From positions 1-28,321 of the IMG/VR virus record IMGVR_UViG_3300025120_000400: 28,321 nt of DNA; one strand, written 5' to 3'. Numbering within the stretch: the stretch's first letter is position 1; each line of letters begins with the position of its first letter. Under the pieces are notes generated by a model that worked only from the letters and a program-made list of their open reading frames with translations, was not told the origin of the DNA and made no database searches. Both the position numbers and the translations under genes were made by a program. This document shows positions 5,953 through 12,479 of this stretch, piece after piece. This DNA comes from a virus.

Positions 5953-6504
5953 TGACTTTAAAGGTATAGTTTTTTTTTCAAAGACGTTGTCTTTAGGAGA
6001 TGCAGAGGTAAGTGTGCGAATTATATTTCTTGATATTTGTTCTCCAAATCTTGGAGCGAAAAGGGTATGAAAAGATTTAATTATATTCGTTGAATAAATA
6101 TCTTCAAAGGCATCAAGAATATTAAGCGTCCTTAGTTCTTGTGCGTAAGATAAATATTCGCCTATCTCAATAATCAAATCATCATTTAAATGATATTGTT
6201 TTGTCCTTTTATCTTCATCACATGTGTGTCGATGTATTATTTCTTTTCGAACACCATCTTGTATTTTTTTTTTAATTAATTCTTCACCAACATCTTTTTT
6301 AATGTCAAAAACAGAAAAGATATCGTTTATTTTAACAGCAACACCTTTAGCTTCAGCCATTAAAAATACTGTGAAAAACCTATACCCTTTGAAATCGTTT
6401 AAAAAATAATTAAACCATTCTTTGTCTTGATGTGGCGCATTTAGATAATGCTTATAAGTCATTACTTCAGCTTCTGCTAAAGATCTAAAATCCTTTATTC
6501 TCAT
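5947..6504 (-). CDS. Putative winged-helix regulator, 185 aa
   Basis: I do not recognise a named family. Residues about 40-125 look like a winged helix: FFTVFLMAEAKGVAVKINDI, a recognition-like helix (GEELIKKKIQDGVRKE), then a two-stranded wing (IIHRHTCDEDKRTKQYHLN). The C-terminal 60 residues are helical. It follows the repressor gene with a gap of only three bases, so the two are co-expressed. Its stop codon lies in the 14-bp repeat array. It may modify repressor action, act as a second repressor, or be an anti-repressor; these cannot be told apart from sequence. Confidence 0.6.
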   Translation of the reverse strand: MRIKDFRSLAEAEVMTYKHYLNAPHQDKEWFNYFLNDFKGYRFFTVFLMAEAKGVAVKINDIFSVFDIKKDVGEELIKKKIQDGVRKEIIHRHTCDEDKRTKQYHLNDDLIIEIGEYLSYAQELRTLNILDAFEDIYSTNIIKSFHTLFAPRFGEQISRNIIRTLTSASPKDNVFEKKTIPLKSK

Positions 6505-6507
6505 TTG

Positions 6508-6945
6508 TTAGCTAACTAATTTAATTAGTCTGTTGAAAGCCTTACGATCTAAAGTGCCTTGTTCTGCCGATACTGTGTAAAGCTCTGCTATTACTTGAGC
6601 AATTTTCTCTTTAGATTTTCCTTCTAATTGCTTATAAACTTCATCAATACATTCTTCTAATAAATCTGAATTTATACTTAATTCATCCTCTATTAAATCT
6701 ATGGGTCCTGTTCCGGTTATCAAAAAAGCACTGTTAATTTGAAATGCATCACATAATTGTTCTAATCTGTTTGGCAAAGGTTTAGTGTGGCCATTAAGCC
6801 ATTTTGATACTGGCGATGTAGTTAGATGCAATTTATCTGCAATTAATCTAGTTCTTTTAAAACGATCATACCCTTTATGATCTAGTGCTTGGTGCAGTCT
6901 ATCTGCAAATTCATAATTATAATTATGATTCTTTTTTTCGTTCAT
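6508..6945 (-). CDS. XRE-family phage repressor without a peptidase domain
   Basis: Residues 12-75 form a helix-turn-helix domain (TRLIADKLHLTTSPVSKW, then LNGHTKPLPNRLEQLCDAF) followed by SAFLITGTGPI, the usual junction after a Cro/CI-type domain. The C-terminal 65 residues (LLEECIDEVYKQLEG, KEKIAQVIAELYTVS) look like a small helical oligomerisation domain. The protein is 145 residues long and lacks the Ala-Gly/Ser-Lys autocleavage (S24) domain of lambda CI, so induction by RecA-driven self-cleavage is not expected. An AGGA site precedes the ATG. Its place between divergent promoters marks it as the lysogeny repressor. Confidence 0.8.
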   Translation of the reverse strand: MNEKKNHNYNYEFADRLHQALDHKGYDRFKRTRLIADKLHLTTSPVSKWLNGHTKPLPNRLEQLCDAFQINSAFLITGTGPIDLIEDELSINSDLLEECIDEVYKQLEGKSKEKIAQVIAELYTVSAEQGTLDRKAFNRLIKLVS

Positions 6946-7003
6946 AGTTTTCCTCGTAACTATCTATTTACTAACTTTGGAGACTTAATAAATATAACAA
7001 TAA

Positions 7004-7031
7004 AGACAGTATCACTTATAGAACGATTATA
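7004..7031 (-). promoter_or_regulatory. Repressor promoter -10 and operator copy
   Basis: On the leftward strand a consensus TATAAT is at 7031-7026, with no good -35. Just downstream, AGACAGTATCACT (7004-7016) matches 11 of 13 positions of the palindrome at 5871-5883. This would allow the repressor to control its own gene. Confidence 0.4.
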
Positions 7032-7057
7032 CAAATTTTAATGTTCCAGCTAAGTAG

Positions 7058-7102
7058 GTTACGTTGTAACTGTTGACAAATATTCCAGAGAAGCTGTAGT
7101 AT
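7058..7102 (+). promoter_or_regulatory. Rightward early promoter with adjoining palindrome
   Basis: TTGACA (7073-7078) and TAGTAT (7097-7102) are 18 bases apart. GAGGAG at 7109-7114 then serves the ATG at 7120. The palindrome GTTAC-GTT-GTAAC (7058-7070) touches the -35 box, and TTCCAG-x2-AAG is repeated at 7044 and 7083. This is the likely equivalent of lambda PR, driving the replication genes. Confidence 0.55.
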
Positions 7103-7119
7103 TGCTTTGAGGAGATACT

Positions 7120-8013
7120 ATGGGTAAACAAAATTTGATGAAAATTGTTGCTACAGCACAGACTGCATCGCCACAATTAGAAAATGGATACACCAGTTTT
7201 GCTAACGAGCTTATAGACAAAATTATACAGTTTCCATTTACTAGCAGGCAGTTAAAAATCATGTTAGCCATTATGAGAAAAACATATGGTTATCACAAAA
7301 CACACACTTATCTTAGAAACGAATATATTTGCAAGATGACTGATCTTGAGAAATCTGCTGTGAGTAAAACATTAAAGCAATTAAAAAATATGGATTGCAT
7401 TATTGATTATCACAAAAAGGACCCTAGTTACCCAGAAGGAGAATTAGGTATACAGAAAGATTATTTTAGATGGAACAAAACGGTTGTCAAAACGACAACT
7501 GAGTTGTCAAAACGACAACAAAAAGTTGTCAAAACGACAACCATAAAAGAAAGAAAGAAAACTAATAAATATAGTGAGGACTTTAGTGAGTTTTGGTCAG
7601 TGTATCCAAAGAAGAAAGATAAACATGAAGCATATAAGAAATATATACAGGCAAGGAAAGAATATAGTGCCGAGTTCATACTAGAAACTACGCAAAGATT
7701 TGCACTAGATGTTGACCTAGAAAACACAGAACAGCAATACATAAAACATGCTAAAACATTTTTACACCAAAGAGAGTTTGAGGATTATGAAGATCTCACA
7801 GAAGAACAGATACGTTCTAAACACACCCTGACTAAAACTAATAAACCTGATAACAGACCACAGTGGGCCAAAGATAAAGATGTGTTAGATGAGCAGAACC
7901 AAAAAAGAGTTTCTACACATTGGCAGATAGAAGAAAGAAAAGAAAAGGTATTAGTCAAAGATCCAAACATAAAAAGCAAGTTTGCCAAATTAGGTAAGAA
8001 ATATAATTTTTAA
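7120..8013 (+). CDS. Replication initiator, lambda O-like
   Basis: Residues about 20-105 match the N-terminal origin-binding domain of phage O proteins: ENGYTSFANELIDKIIQFPF, then TSRQLKIMLAIMRKTYGY and a winged-helix ending GELGIQKDYFRW. A low-complexity Lys/Thr linker (122-145) is encoded by the iterons. Residues from about 150 have the FWSVYPKKKDKHEAYKKY pattern of phage replisome-organiser C-terminal domains, which recruit the helicase. A charged tail follows. No helicase or helicase loader gene is visible nearby, so the host enzyme is probably recruited directly, or the loader is outside the window. It is the first gene of the rightward operon and has a strong ribosome site. Confidence 0.8.
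   Translation: MGKQNLMKIVATAQTASPQLENGYTSFANELIDKIIQFPFTSRQLKIMLAIMRKTYGYHKTHTYLRNEYICKMTDLEKSAVSKTLKQLKNMDCIIDYHKKDPSYPEGELGIQKDYFRWNKTVVKTTTELSKRQQKVVKTTTIKERKKTNKYSEDFSEFWSVYPKKKDKHEAYKKYIQARKEYSAEFILETTQRFALDVDLENTEQQYIKHAKTFLHQREFEDYEDLTEEQIRSKHTLTKTNKPDNRPQWAKDKDVLDEQNQKRVSTHWQIEERKEKVLVKDPNIKSKFAKLGKKYNF
7483..7541. repeat. Palindromic iterons, probable replication origin
   Basis: Three perfect copies of GTTGTCAAAACGACAAC lie at 7483-7499, 7503-7519 and 7525-7541. Each is an inverted repeat (GTTGTC/GACAAC) around a 5-base centre. Copies 1 and 3 are read in the same frame as VVKTT, but copy 2 is read in another frame as LSKRQ. The DNA, not the protein, is therefore what is conserved. 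An A-rich stretch follows at 7542-7575. Lambda has its origin iterons at the same place inside gene O. Confidence 0.75.
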
Positions 8014-8363
8014 TGATCAATCCAAGCGAAGAACAAAAAGAGGGTAAGTGGGATTTACACAAAAAGCTTAGAGAAAACAAAAAAGAAGCCAACATCAATT
8101 TAGCTGAAATAAAAAGATTACACAAAATGCGAAAAGCACAGTTCAAGATGAAAGTTAAATACGAATCTAACGACAAAATTACACAAGCAGAACTAGAGAC
8201 TAGATGTGATGCAGATGAAGAAATTACTACAAATGAAATGAATGTAGATTTAGCTGCATTTAAAGTTGAAGCGTCTAAGTTAGAGCTAGAAGAATTTAAG
8301 ATGAAACATGAAGAAGAAATATCTCAACGTGCTTACGAAAGAGAAGAAATGAGACTTAGGTGA
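8013..8363 (+). CDS. Charged helical protein, 116 aa, unknown
   Basis: Almost every third residue is Lys or Glu and the whole length looks like a long amphipathic or coiled-coil helix (LHKKLRENKKEANINLAEIK, KVEASKLELEEFKMKHEEEI). No domain is recognised. The ATG overlaps the stop of the O-like gene by one base (TAATG), so it is translationally coupled to it. A structural or adaptor role in replication is possible by position only. Confidence 0.6.
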   Translation: MINPSEEQKEGKWDLHKKLRENKKEANINLAEIKRLHKMRKAQFKMKVKYESNDKITQAELETRCDADEEITTNEMNVDLAAFKVEASKLELEEFKMKHEEEISQRAYEREEMRLR

Positions 8364-8656
8364 GCAATTGGGATGAAAGAAACGATTTATACAGTACAAA
8401 GGGAGCTTCAAAAGACGAAACTCGTGTTGATTTTACAAATAGGAAGATACAAGAAAACACATGTTTAAGAATGTATTTTATATGGCCAACCAAACGATTA
8501 GTACAGTTTGTAAAATGGTGCAAAGACACAAAGCAAAATGAAAAAGCAAGAATTGCACAAGCAGTCTTTACTGGACTCTGGGAAGACGGAGCAAGACCGC
8601 CAATTAAAGAACCAATTAAATGGACAATCTGGTTGGGACATGGTGAATCATCCTGA
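8360..8656 (+). CDS. Unknown protein, 98 aa
   Basis: The start is GTG at 8360, overlapping the previous stop. The product contains the stretch RMYFIWPTKRLVQFVKWC and EKARIAQAVFTGLWEDGARP, with aromatic residues suggesting a small folded domain. I do not recognise a family. Its last 17 bases overlap the DUF3310 gene start. Codon usage resembles its neighbours. Confidence 0.5.
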   Translation: MSNWDERNDLYSTKGASKDETRVDFTNRKIQENTCLRMYFIWPTKRLVQFVKWCKDTKQNEKARIAQAVFTGLWEDGARPPIKEPIKWTIWLGHGESS

Positions 8657-8843
8657 ACATTACGCTAACCAAGGTGGTGTTGAATGCATAGACGCAATTA
8701 AATCAATGTTAACCAAAGAAGAGTACATAGGTTATTTACGAGGTAATGCTCTTAAGTATATCTGGAGGAGATCTAAAGGTAATTACAAACAAGATATTGA
8801 AAAAGCACAGTTTTATCAAAACAAATTAAAGGATGAAATCTAG
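8640..8843 (+). CDS. DUF3310 protein
   Basis: MVNHPEHYANQGGVECIDAI, then LRGNALKYIWRRSKGNYKQD and EKAQFYQNKL are the classic DUF3310 elements (HPxHY, GNAxKYxxR, D-x-x-KAxxY). This small helical domain is common in phage early regions and is also found attached to the T7 nucleotide kinase gp1.7; its reaction alone is unknown. I start it at the ATG at 8640, because the domain begins at that Met. The 34 residues before it are simply the neighbouring gene read in another frame, and that longer form would overlap by 119 bases. Confidence 0.8.
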   Translation: MVNHPEHYANQGGVECIDAIKSMLTKEEYIGYLRGNALKYIWRRSKGNYKQDIEKAQFYQNKLKDEI

Positions 8844-9138
8844 AAGAGTGGTAGGTAAAAAGATTGGTTTTACTCTAGAAGGTTGGGGTCTAGATGATTT
8901 AGTTAACAATATGGAATCTTTCGAAGAACCGGTATTAATTACCGTCACACCAATAGAATCGGAAGAATCTCACCCAATTAATTATTACAACGATTTATTA
9001 GCAGCTGTAATAGATAGTTTATTAGACACAAAACTTATTAAGGATGTATATAGTTTTAGGATGGCAAAACCGATAGTAGGTGAACAAATCGGTGTAAGGA
9101 TAAGTATAGAGGAAATTAGCAAGGAGGTTGACCAATGA
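8833..9138 (+). CDS. Unknown protein, 101 aa
   Basis: The ATG lies 11 bases inside the DUF3310 gene. The product begins MKSRRVVGKKIGFTLEGWGL and has alternating beta and helical stretches (PVLITVTPIE, YNDLLAAVIDSLLDTKL, IGVRISIEEI), suggesting a compact alpha/beta fold. No catalytic motif is seen and I do not recognise it. It is part of the tightly packed early run. Confidence 0.5.
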   Translation: MKSRRVVGKKIGFTLEGWGLDDLVNNMESFEEPVLITVTPIESEESHPINYYNDLLAAVIDSLLDTKLIKDVYSFRMAKPIVGEQIGVRISIEEISKEVDQ

Positions 9139-9148
9139 ATCTTAATTT

Positions 9149-9706
9149 ATGCCAATTTATAAAGACGTTATACATGCCGTTTCAAATTCCTATGCAGCGG
9201 AACTAAAATCAAATTGCAAAAGTTCTTCAGCATTTTCTGACGCTATTAAAAATGCTAAAGACCCTAGTTGGCTATCACCAGAAGAATTGATAGCACAAGC
9301 TTCTTTTACAATAAAAATCTGTAAAAAAAATCTTAATACGCAACTGGTCAATTATATGGACGCAGTTTATACGCTACCCAATATAGAAAGAGAAGAAGGT
9401 GAATTTTGTGGTACTAAAAGAACTGAACGTAAAGAACTAGCCTGTTTAAATTTATCCTATGTCTTGTCTGAAGATTTAAAACTACACCCAACAGCCTGTT
9501 GGTTCTTTGTCAGAGAATACTCAGGTCTGCCAAGGTTAATTTCTAGAAAAAACGCAAAAGAAATAGTTAATAAAAGTGAAGCAAGCTTAAGCAGATATAA
9601 ACGAAGGATCTTTAAAGAGCTGGCCAATTACCACGATCAGATGCTCTTACATTTACACGGTCCATTACAAGATGCGGATTTAATACCCAAAACTGCAAAT
9701 GCCTAG
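9149..9706 (+). CDS. Helical protein, 185 aa; possible late-gene regulator
   Basis: This protein is helical throughout, with a C-terminal segment (KSEASLSRYKRRIFKELANY, then HDQMLLHLHGPL) that resembles the last helices of sigma-like or phage late regulators such as the Q and ArpU types. It sits downstream of the replication genes and upstream of the lysis genes, the zone where lambda has Q. That is a weak argument, and no DNA-binding motif is clear. The ATG at 9149 has AAGGAGG about 30 bases earlier, which seems too far to serve it. It overlaps the next gene by 8 bases. Confidence 0.55.
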   Translation: MPIYKDVIHAVSNSYAAELKSNCKSSSAFSDAIKNAKDPSWLSPEELIAQASFTIKICKKNLNTQLVNYMDAVYTLPNIEREEGEFCGTKRTERKELACLNLSYVLSEDLKLHPTACWFFVREYSGLPRLISRKNAKEIVNKSEASLSRYKRRIFKELANYHDQMLLHLHGPLQDADLIPKTANA

Positions 9707-10142
9707 ACAACTATACGAAACAAAGCAAGACATCAGTGAAGAGTTGACTATTGCAGAGCGTTGTTTAAAAAGCTGGAATATAGTTAACTACCATAAGTTG
9801 CCGATATCTTATTATGTAGATTTCGCACTATGTAGAAAGAAAAAAGTGGTAGCTGTTTTAGAAATTAAAAACAGAAAACATACACCAGAAACTTTTCCAA
9901 CACTTTATTTTTCTTTGAATAAATGGTTGCACGGAAAGCGGTACAAAGACGAAATGAACATAGAGTTTGTTTTAGCCGTAGGATTCACTGATGGAAGCAT
10001 CTGGCATTTTACTTACGACCCAAGAGCCAGTATAGATTTTGAAATTACTTGGGGAGGTAGAAATCAAAAAAGGGACAGTCAGGACCAAGAGCCGGTCATA
10101 CATATTCCGGTGAGTTTATTTAAAAAGTTAAACGAAACATGA
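9699..10142 (+). CDS. PD-(D/E)XK-type nuclease candidate
   Basis: The central part has the layout of the PD-(D/E)XK nuclease core: D41 in YYVDFALCRK, then E55-I-K57 in VAVLEIKNRKH, spaced as in small phage nucleases such as VRR-NUC or resolvase-like enzymes. Two beta-rich segments follow (NIEFVLAVGFTDGSIWHF). It could resolve branched DNA during replication and recombination, or be a restriction-type enzyme. No family can be fixed by eye. The length of 147 is normal. It begins inside the preceding gene and ends in an ATGA overlap with the next. Confidence 0.5.
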   Translation: MPRQLYETKQDISEELTIAERCLKSWNIVNYHKLPISYYVDFALCRKKKVVAVLEIKNRKHTPETFPTLYFSLNKWLHGKRYKDEMNIEFVLAVGFTDGSIWHFTYDPRASIDFEITWGGRNQKRDSQDQEPVIHIPVSLFKKLNET

Positions 10143-10462
10143 AAAATAAAGTAGCAAAAGATACATCAGATTGCGATCTCAAAAACGCTAAAGTTGTTTA
10201 TATACATTCCATACCACCTTATTGGAGAGACTACGACAGAGAACAGCCAACCGAAGAGGGCATCTATGTTTGCTTAGGTGCTGTCACTGGAAGGGCCAGA
10301 CACCTTGAGCAACATTTTGTAGATTTCTGTGAATACATAGTCGGTGCAGGATTCGATGTGGATCTAGAAAATTCAGAAAGAATTATTACTCATTGGCTGC
10401 CAGTACCAGAATTACCAGAAGGAGATAAACTTTCTACAAAAAAGATAAGTACATTGTTTTAA
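10139..10462 (+). CDS. DUF551-like protein
   Basis: The C-terminal segment RIITHWLPVPELPEGDK matches the THWxPLPxxP end of DUF551, and EEGIYVCLGAVTGR fits the preceding strand. DUF551 proteins are common in phage early regions and their function is unknown. The product has 107 residues. The ATG overlaps the nuclease stop (ATGA). It is the last gene of this early block; a 79-base AT-rich gap follows. Confidence 0.6.
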   Translation: MKNKVAKDTSDCDLKNAKVVYIHSIPPYWRDYDREQPTEEGIYVCLGAVTGRARHLEQHFVDFCEYIVGAGFDVDLENSERIITHWLPVPELPEGDKLSTKKISTLF

Positions 10463-10541
10463 TTACATTTAGCAACACATAGTTGCTTTTAGTATTGATA
10501 AAATATAATATTCTTGTAAAGCAGGAGTAACCATAAATGAT

Positions 10542-10895
10542 ATGAACATTTTTGGAAATACAACTAGTTTGAGTGACACACCTTGTATGGGGATTTGCTC
10601 ATCATCACAGTTTGGAGATAAACGCTGTAGAGGTTGTGGCCGGTTTGATTTTGAGATCCGAGAATGGAATACATTAGAGGACCAACAAAAGAAAGAAGTT
10701 AATATGAGAAATTGGGGCGATTACCCAATAAAGCATAGAAATCTTACAGAGGATGATAAAACTTTGTTATTGGAAAGAATTATCTTATTAAAAAAGTTAG
10801 AACAAAAAGAAAAGGAAATACATAACAATAATTTGCTGGTTGATTTTACAGTTTATAAAAGGGACGAAATCAGTGAAGTTAAAAGAATTAAATAG
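10542..10895 (+). CDS. DUF1289-like cysteine protein with C-terminal extension
   Basis: Residues 14-42 carry the DUF1289 cysteine pattern: PCMGICS (C15, C19), then CRGCGRF (C29, C32) followed by EIREW. In bacteria DUF1289 is a small domain suggested to bind metal or an Fe-S cluster, of unknown function. The C-terminal 65 residues are a charged helical extension not seen in ordinary DUF1289. An AGGAG stands 14 bases before the ATG, longer than usual. The upstream bases 10463-10541 contain a TATAAT-like box and may hold a promoter. Confidence 0.6.
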   Translation: MNIFGNTTSLSDTPCMGICSSSQFGDKRCRGCGRFDFEIREWNTLEDQQKKEVNMRNWGDYPIKHRNLTEDDKTLLLERIILLKKLEQKEKEIHNNNLLVDFTVYKRDEISEVKRIK

Positions 10896-10905
10896 TTACC
10901 CCCTT

Positions 10906-10991
10906 AGAGCAGGCTTCCTCCTCAATTACTAATAGCTATCGTGCTTGCTCTTAAACTTTCATACGATAGCGATCTAATGAACCTGAGCACG
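10906..10991 (+). other. RNA-structured intergenic region with competing hairpins
   Basis: GCTATCGT (10935-10942) pairs with ACGATAGC (10963-10970). Two further pairings overlap this region: AGAGCA (10906-10911) with TGCTCT (10946-10951), and CGTGCT (10940-10945) with AGCACG (10986-10991). The first and third are mutually exclusive, since they share bases 10940-10942. This could be an attenuator or small RNA; no known family is recognised. Confidence 0.35.
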
Positions 10992-11022
10992 TTCAAAAAA
11001 GGCTCACTTTATTTCAAAATAA

Positions 11023-11062
11023 TAGTGTACAAAGTACACTACTTAGTATAAGATTAAGTAGT
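11023..11062 (+). promoter_or_regulatory. Two overlapping palindromes before gene 11085
   Basis: TAGTGTAC-AAA-GTACACTA (11023-11041) is a perfect 8-bp inverted repeat. It overlaps ACTACTTA (11038-11045) paired with TAAGTAGT (11055-11062). A TATAAGAT box lies in the loop of the second palindrome. The arrangement suggests an operator over a promoter for the next small genes. GGAG then serves the ATG at 11085. Confidence 0.45.
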
Positions 11063-11084
11063 CAAATTAATAAAGGAGAGAAAA

Positions 11085-11366
11085 ATGACAAAAAATTACA
11101 ATATTTATGATTCAGAAATTAAAGCAATTCAAAAAATTATTGCAGTAGCTGAAGCTCACGGCAAACATTTAAGAAGTTACGGTAGATCTGGCTTTGAAGG
11201 TGGAACTTTAGAGTTATGGTTTGAACATGTTTCAGATGGATGGGACATAGAAGAAACTTATTCAATGCCTTATAAAAACGTATACAAAAGAGATTTTGAA
11301 TTCTCTTTTGAAGAATGTGAGTTATTCAGAGTACAAAGAAATAAATTAGATGGGGAGGTGGCATAA
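11085..11366 (+). CDS. Unknown protein, 93 aa
   Basis: This gene has a strong ribosome site (AAAGGAGAGAAAA-ATG). The product has a helix (EIKAIQKIIAVAEAHGKHLR) followed by beta-rich aromatic stretches (GGTLELWFEHVSDGWDIEE), ending in a charged tail. No motif is recognised. The same GGAGAGAAAAATGACA leader precedes the following gene at 11391, so the two are probably translated to a similar level. It appears to be under the palindromic operator just upstream. Confidence 0.55.
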   Translation: MTKNYNIYDSEIKAIQKIIAVAEAHGKHLRSYGRSGFEGGTLELWFEHVSDGWDIEETYSMPYKNVYKRDFEFSFEECELFRVQRNKLDGEVA

Positions 11367-11390
11367 GCCACTTCCACAACGGAGAGAAAA

Positions 11391-11660
11391 ATGACATATA
11401 ATTTTGAAAAAGACCAAACGGTTTATTACATAGACTGGCAGAATAAATACAAAAAAATTCCTGCACTAGTTGTTGATGCAAAAAGAACATGGGCGACTGT
11501 TAAATTGAACGTAGGTATATTTAAATGGGAACTAACAGATGTTCCTATGGAAGACTTAGAACCTACAGATGATTTTACAGTTAAAAAAGGAACTGCGTTA
11601 GTTTTCAAGAATGACGACTTGAATAGAGAATACTGTAAAAGTTTTCCTTCTTATTGTTAA
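11391..11660 (+). CDS. Unknown beta-rich protein, 89 aa
   Basis: The product MTYNFEKDQTVYYIDWQNKY and KKIPALVVDAKRTWATVKL looks like a small beta-barrel (SH3- or KOW-like), with a strand pattern V-x-Y, A-L-V-V, A-T-V-K-L. This is an impression from hydrophobic spacing only. Its ribosome site is the same 16-base leader as the preceding gene. It ends about 55 bases before the next small gene. Confidence 0.55.
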   Translation: MTYNFEKDQTVYYIDWQNKYKKIPALVVDAKRTWATVKLNVGIFKWELTDVPMEDLEPTDDFTVKKGTALVFKNDDLNREYCKSFPSYC

Positions 11661-11716
11661 AAAAATTTGCAATTAATCGTTCCAGAAACTAATTAAATAT
11701 ATACATAGGAGAAATT

Positions 11717-11827
11717 ATGGATAAAATAAGAAAGCCGGAAAACTCTGAATCTCTAGATCTAGAGAAGTCTTTTGAAGACTACAGAGAAGCTTACGAAAAT
11801 AAAGAAGTAGAGGTGCACAATGACTGA
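11717..11827 (+). CDS. Small acidic protein, 36 aa
   Basis: An ATG at 11717 with AGGAG eight bases upstream (ATAGGAGAAATT) opens a 36-codon frame: MDKIRKPENSESLDLEKSFE and DYREAYENKEVEVHND. It overlaps the next gene by eight bases. The ribosome site and overlap make translation likely, but the function is unknown. Confidence 0.5.
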   Translation: MDKIRKPENSESLDLEKSFEDYREAYENKEVEVHND

Positions 11828-12023
11828 GTACACTGAAGCAATACGTAAGATCCAAGAGCAACTGAATCATCAAGCTTGGCTTAAAACACCGAAGCTAATA
11901 CATGCTAACGGTGGCAAGGTTGAGCAATGGCTGAACGACGGATCTGTTGAGATCTATAGAAAGAACTGGCGCGGCAAATACAAACTCGCAGAAGTTATTA
12001 ACAATGGCAAAGAATCAAACTGA
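11820..12023 (+). CDS. Unknown protein, 67 aa
   Basis: The product MTEYTEAIRKIQEQLNHQAW is followed by a compact beta region (GGKVEQWLNDGSVEIYRKNW, RGKYKLAEV). Tryptophan-rich short strands suggest a small fold. It has no known motif. It lies within a chain of overlapping small genes (11717, 11820, 12004, 12095, 12342, 12479), which are likely one transcript. Confidence 0.55.
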   Translation: MTEYTEAIRKIQEQLNHQAWLKTPKLIHANGGKVEQWLNDGSVEIYRKNWRGKYKLAEVINNGKESN

Positions 12024-12120
12024 ATATGTTAGACCTGAAAGGATTAGATTCCTGCAAGGATTGAAAGGAAGAAAATTAATAACTAAAGAAGAATATGAAA
12101 GATATACCATTAAAAAATGA
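12004..12120 (+). CDS. Small basic protein, 38 aa
   Basis: An ATG at 12004 inside the previous gene opens a 38-codon frame: MAKNQTEYVRPERIRFLQGL and KGRKLITKEEYERYTIKK. It is basic, and helical by eye. It overlaps the previous gene by 20 bases and the next by 26. No clear Shine-Dalgarno site is present beyond GTTATTAACA, so it is uncertain. Confidence 0.4.
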   Translation: MAKNQTEYVRPERIRFLQGLKGRKLITKEEYERYTIKK

Positions 12121-12373
12121 GTTTTATTTTGCCGACGATGAATCAGGCAAAACAGTCAGGTGGAATTGGTCCGAAGATTATCAGCATGCAGCTTGGAATC
12201 ATAAGACCGGAAAGCCTAAGAAAAAAGATTTGATCTTACTGGACAACCTAACACCAGTAGAGTCAGAAAATATTAAACAAGAATTGTATATGGATATTCT
12301 AAGAAACGAATATCCTAACGCATCAGAACTTAAGGAAGAGAATGAACGAAATAATAGGATCAAAAGATTGTAA
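12095..12373 (+). CDS. Unknown protein, 92 aa
   Basis: MKDIPLKNEFYFADDESGKT, VRWNWSEDYQHAAWN and a charged helical tail. No recognised domain. A GAAGAATATGAAAG stretch surrounds the start. Its 3' end overlaps a zinc-ribbon gene in another frame. It is part of the small-gene chain before the late control region. Confidence 0.5.
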   Translation: MKDIPLKNEFYFADDESGKTVRWNWSEDYQHAAWNHKTGKPKKKDLILLDNLTPVESENIKQELYMDILRNEYPNASELKEENERNNRIKRL

Positions 12374-12479
12374 GAATTGTGGTTTATCTTTTGGCATAAC
12401 AGCACACAAGAAAACTAAAGTATATTGCAGCGATGCTTGTAGAAGAACAATCTATGAAACTTTGAAGGAAGGTCTATAA
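12342..12479 (+). CDS. Small zinc-ribbon protein, 45 aa
   Basis: The frame starts at the ATG at 12342, with AGGAAGAGA directly upstream, and ends in TAATG shared with the next gene. The 45 residues contain C10-x2-C13 (KDCKNCGLSF) and C29-x3-C33 (VYCSDACRR), the ligands of a small zinc ribbon like those of phage DNA- or RNA-binding adaptors. The overlap structure and metal ligands make it a credible gene despite its size. A transcription adaptor is one possibility, as it directly precedes the late control region. Confidence 0.6.
   Translation: MNEIIGSKDCKNCGLSFGITAHKKTKVYCSDACRRTIYETLKEGL

Noticed and set aside
8538-8639. A longer start for the DUF3310 gene
   Set aside because: The extra 34 residues are the neighbouring gene read in another frame and match nothing in the DUF3310 domain. 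The overlap would be 119 bases.
9135-9206. 23-codon frame starting at the TGA of the 8833 gene
   Set aside because: Too short, no distinctive composition, and wholly overlapped by a larger frame starting at 9149.
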